6,454 nucleotides of DNA from Pseudomonadales bacterium (GTDB lineage: Bacteria; Pseudomonadota; Gammaproteobacteria; Pseudomonadales; UBA7239), in the NCBI GenBank assembly GCA_020443005.1, contig JAGRJA010000232.1, positions 1 to 6,454 of the forward strand. The letters run 5' to 3'. Below, one piece after another: positions 5,570 to 6,454 of this stretch. Under the pieces are notes generated by a model. The model ran no database searches. It had not been told where the DNA came from and saw only the letters and a list, made by a program, of their open reading frames with translations. Made by a program: the position numbers and the translations under genes. The stretch's first letter is position 1. Every line of letters starts with the position of its first letter.

Positions 5570-6454
5570 ATGATATTTCGTTTTGTATGTTTTTTGTTGT
5601 TGTGTATTTATCTGAGTGGCTGTGGTACTGCTGCCGGTGACAAGTTGTTCGGTAAAAATGGCTGGTTTCGTGACAGGGGCGATGACTACCTCAAGGCTGA
5701 AGCAATTGATGTTATGCGAGTGCCGGCGGGTGTAGGATCCATTGAAATGGCGGAATTGTTTTATATTCCGCCTATCGCTGATAATCAGTCATCCTTGCCA
5801 GAGAAGTTCGAGTTGATGAAGCCATCGGACTTTTCTTTCGCGCGCAAAGGCGAGCTTGTTAAGGTGCAAGACCTTGATAATCGCTCCTGGATTGTTGTCA
5901 ATCAGTCTCCCAGCCATGTTTGGCCACGGGTACGCAACTTTCTCAGTCGCAATCATTTGCCTGTTGGTTATATCGATGCGACCACGGGTACGATAGAGAC
6001 AGACTGGCTGAGCTTGCCAACGGAACCGCAATACAGGGATCGTTATCGCATACAGATGGAGCAAGGCTTGCACAACAATTCCACCGAAATTCATATTACA
6101 CAGCTGACCGCCTATGTCACCGATATCGTTGCCTTGAGTGAACCGCAGAAAGTCAATTGGCCAGCTTATTCGATTAACCCTTCCCGGGAGCTATGGCTTG
6201 TTAACAAAATGTCTGAAGCCCTGAATCATGAGGAGAAGGCTTCTGCTTCGTTGTTGGCACAGGCAATTGGTAGTAGTCGAAAAGTAGCGCTTTTTCTCAA
6301 ACCCGAAGACCCTCATCTGATGCTTTATCTTGATTACAAGCGGGCATGGAACTCTGTCAAGGACAGCTTCAGGATAGATTCGATTACGCTGAATGACATG
6401 CATAAATCGAAAGGGGTGTTTCGCATTACGCTGACAACGGAACAGTTACAAACC
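5570..6454 (+). CDS. bamC: Outer membrane protein assembly factor BamC, lipoprotein (partial; 3' end outside window)
   Basis: BamC (formerly NlpB) is an accessory lipoprotein of the BAM complex, which folds beta-barrel proteins into the outer membrane; its N-terminal tail binds BamD. The frame is open for 295 codons to the window edge. E. coli BamC is 344 residues, so a few dozen residues at the C-terminus are probably missing. Residues 1-18 are a lipoprotein signal with lipobox LSGC; Cys18 would be lipidated, and Gly at +2 fits outer-membrane sorting. Residues 19-70 match the extended BamD-binding segment (FRDRGDDYLKAE at 33-44, then VPAG at 51-54 and YIPPI at 65-69). The first helix-grip domain follows, with HVWPRVRNFL (116-125), TDWL (144-147) and YRDRYRIQ (155-162), all with close counterparts in E. 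coli BamC. A second helix-grip domain begins around residue 230. AGAGAG just before the ATG is a weak ribosome site. It lies 10 bases after dapA. Confidence 0.93.
   Translation, partial: MIFRFVCFLLLCIYLSGCGTAAGDKLFGKNGWFRDRGDDYLKAEAIDVMRVPAGVGSIEMAELFYIPPIADNQSSLPEKFELMKPSDFSFARKGELVKVQDLDNRSWIVVNQSPSHVWPRVRNFLSRNHLPVGYIDATTGTIETDWLSLPTEPQYRDRYRIQMEQGLHNNSTEIHITQLTAYVTDIVALSEPQKVNWPAYSINPSRELWLVNKMSEALNHEEKASASLLAQAIGSSRKVALFLKPEDPHLMLYLDYKRAWNSVKDSFRIDSITLNDMHKSKGVFRITLTTEQLQT

Noticed and set aside
5789..6403. Short frames on both strands inside bamC (5789-6094 minus, 5920-6141 plus, 6191-6403 minus)
   Set aside because: The bamC frame is open from its lipobox to the window edge and matches the family; the others are shadows.

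Overview
The window looks like chromosomal DNA from a gammaproteobacterium, probably marine or environmental and outside the Enterobacterales. The evidence is a linked dapA-bamC pair (a common gammaproteobacterial arrangement), a FabV-type enoyl reductase, and MiaE, a tRNA hydroxylase found in a subset of gammaproteobacteria. Base composition is moderate. I see no rRNA, tRNA, CRISPR array, insertion sequence or phage gene.

Left part (1-1861): two genes diverge from a 147-base gap. On the minus strand is the start of an unrecognised protein with a signal peptide and a coiled-coil-like charged stretch; it runs off the left edge. On the plus strand is a 448-residue polytopic membrane protein, very rich in Phe, Leu and Tyr. 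It has an Asp-Glu pair in its first predicted periplasmic loop, as GT-C type glycosyltransferases do. The gap holds three consecutive short inverted repeats, one of which covers a perfect TATAAT for the minus-strand gene.

Middle (1888-2556): miaE lies on the minus strand, tail to tail with the membrane protein gene and head to head with fabV. The 102-base miaE-fabV gap carries two perfect TATAAT boxes pointing in opposite directions.

Right part (2557-6454): four genes run on the plus strand with little or no space between them. They are fabV (last step of the fatty-acid elongation cycle), a LACTB2-like metallo-beta-lactamase-fold hydrolase that overlaps the fabV stop by one base, dapA (first committed step of the diaminopimelate/lysine branch) and bamC (lipoprotein of the outer-membrane beta-barrel assembly machine; its 3' end lies outside the window). 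Together they serve envelope building: fatty acids for lipids, diaminopimelate for peptidoglycan, and outer-membrane protein insertion. A candidate weak promoter precedes dapA.

Most of the window is ordinary housekeeping DNA, and I found no convincing new multi-gene system. The least explained parts are the two genes at the left and the palindrome cluster between them.
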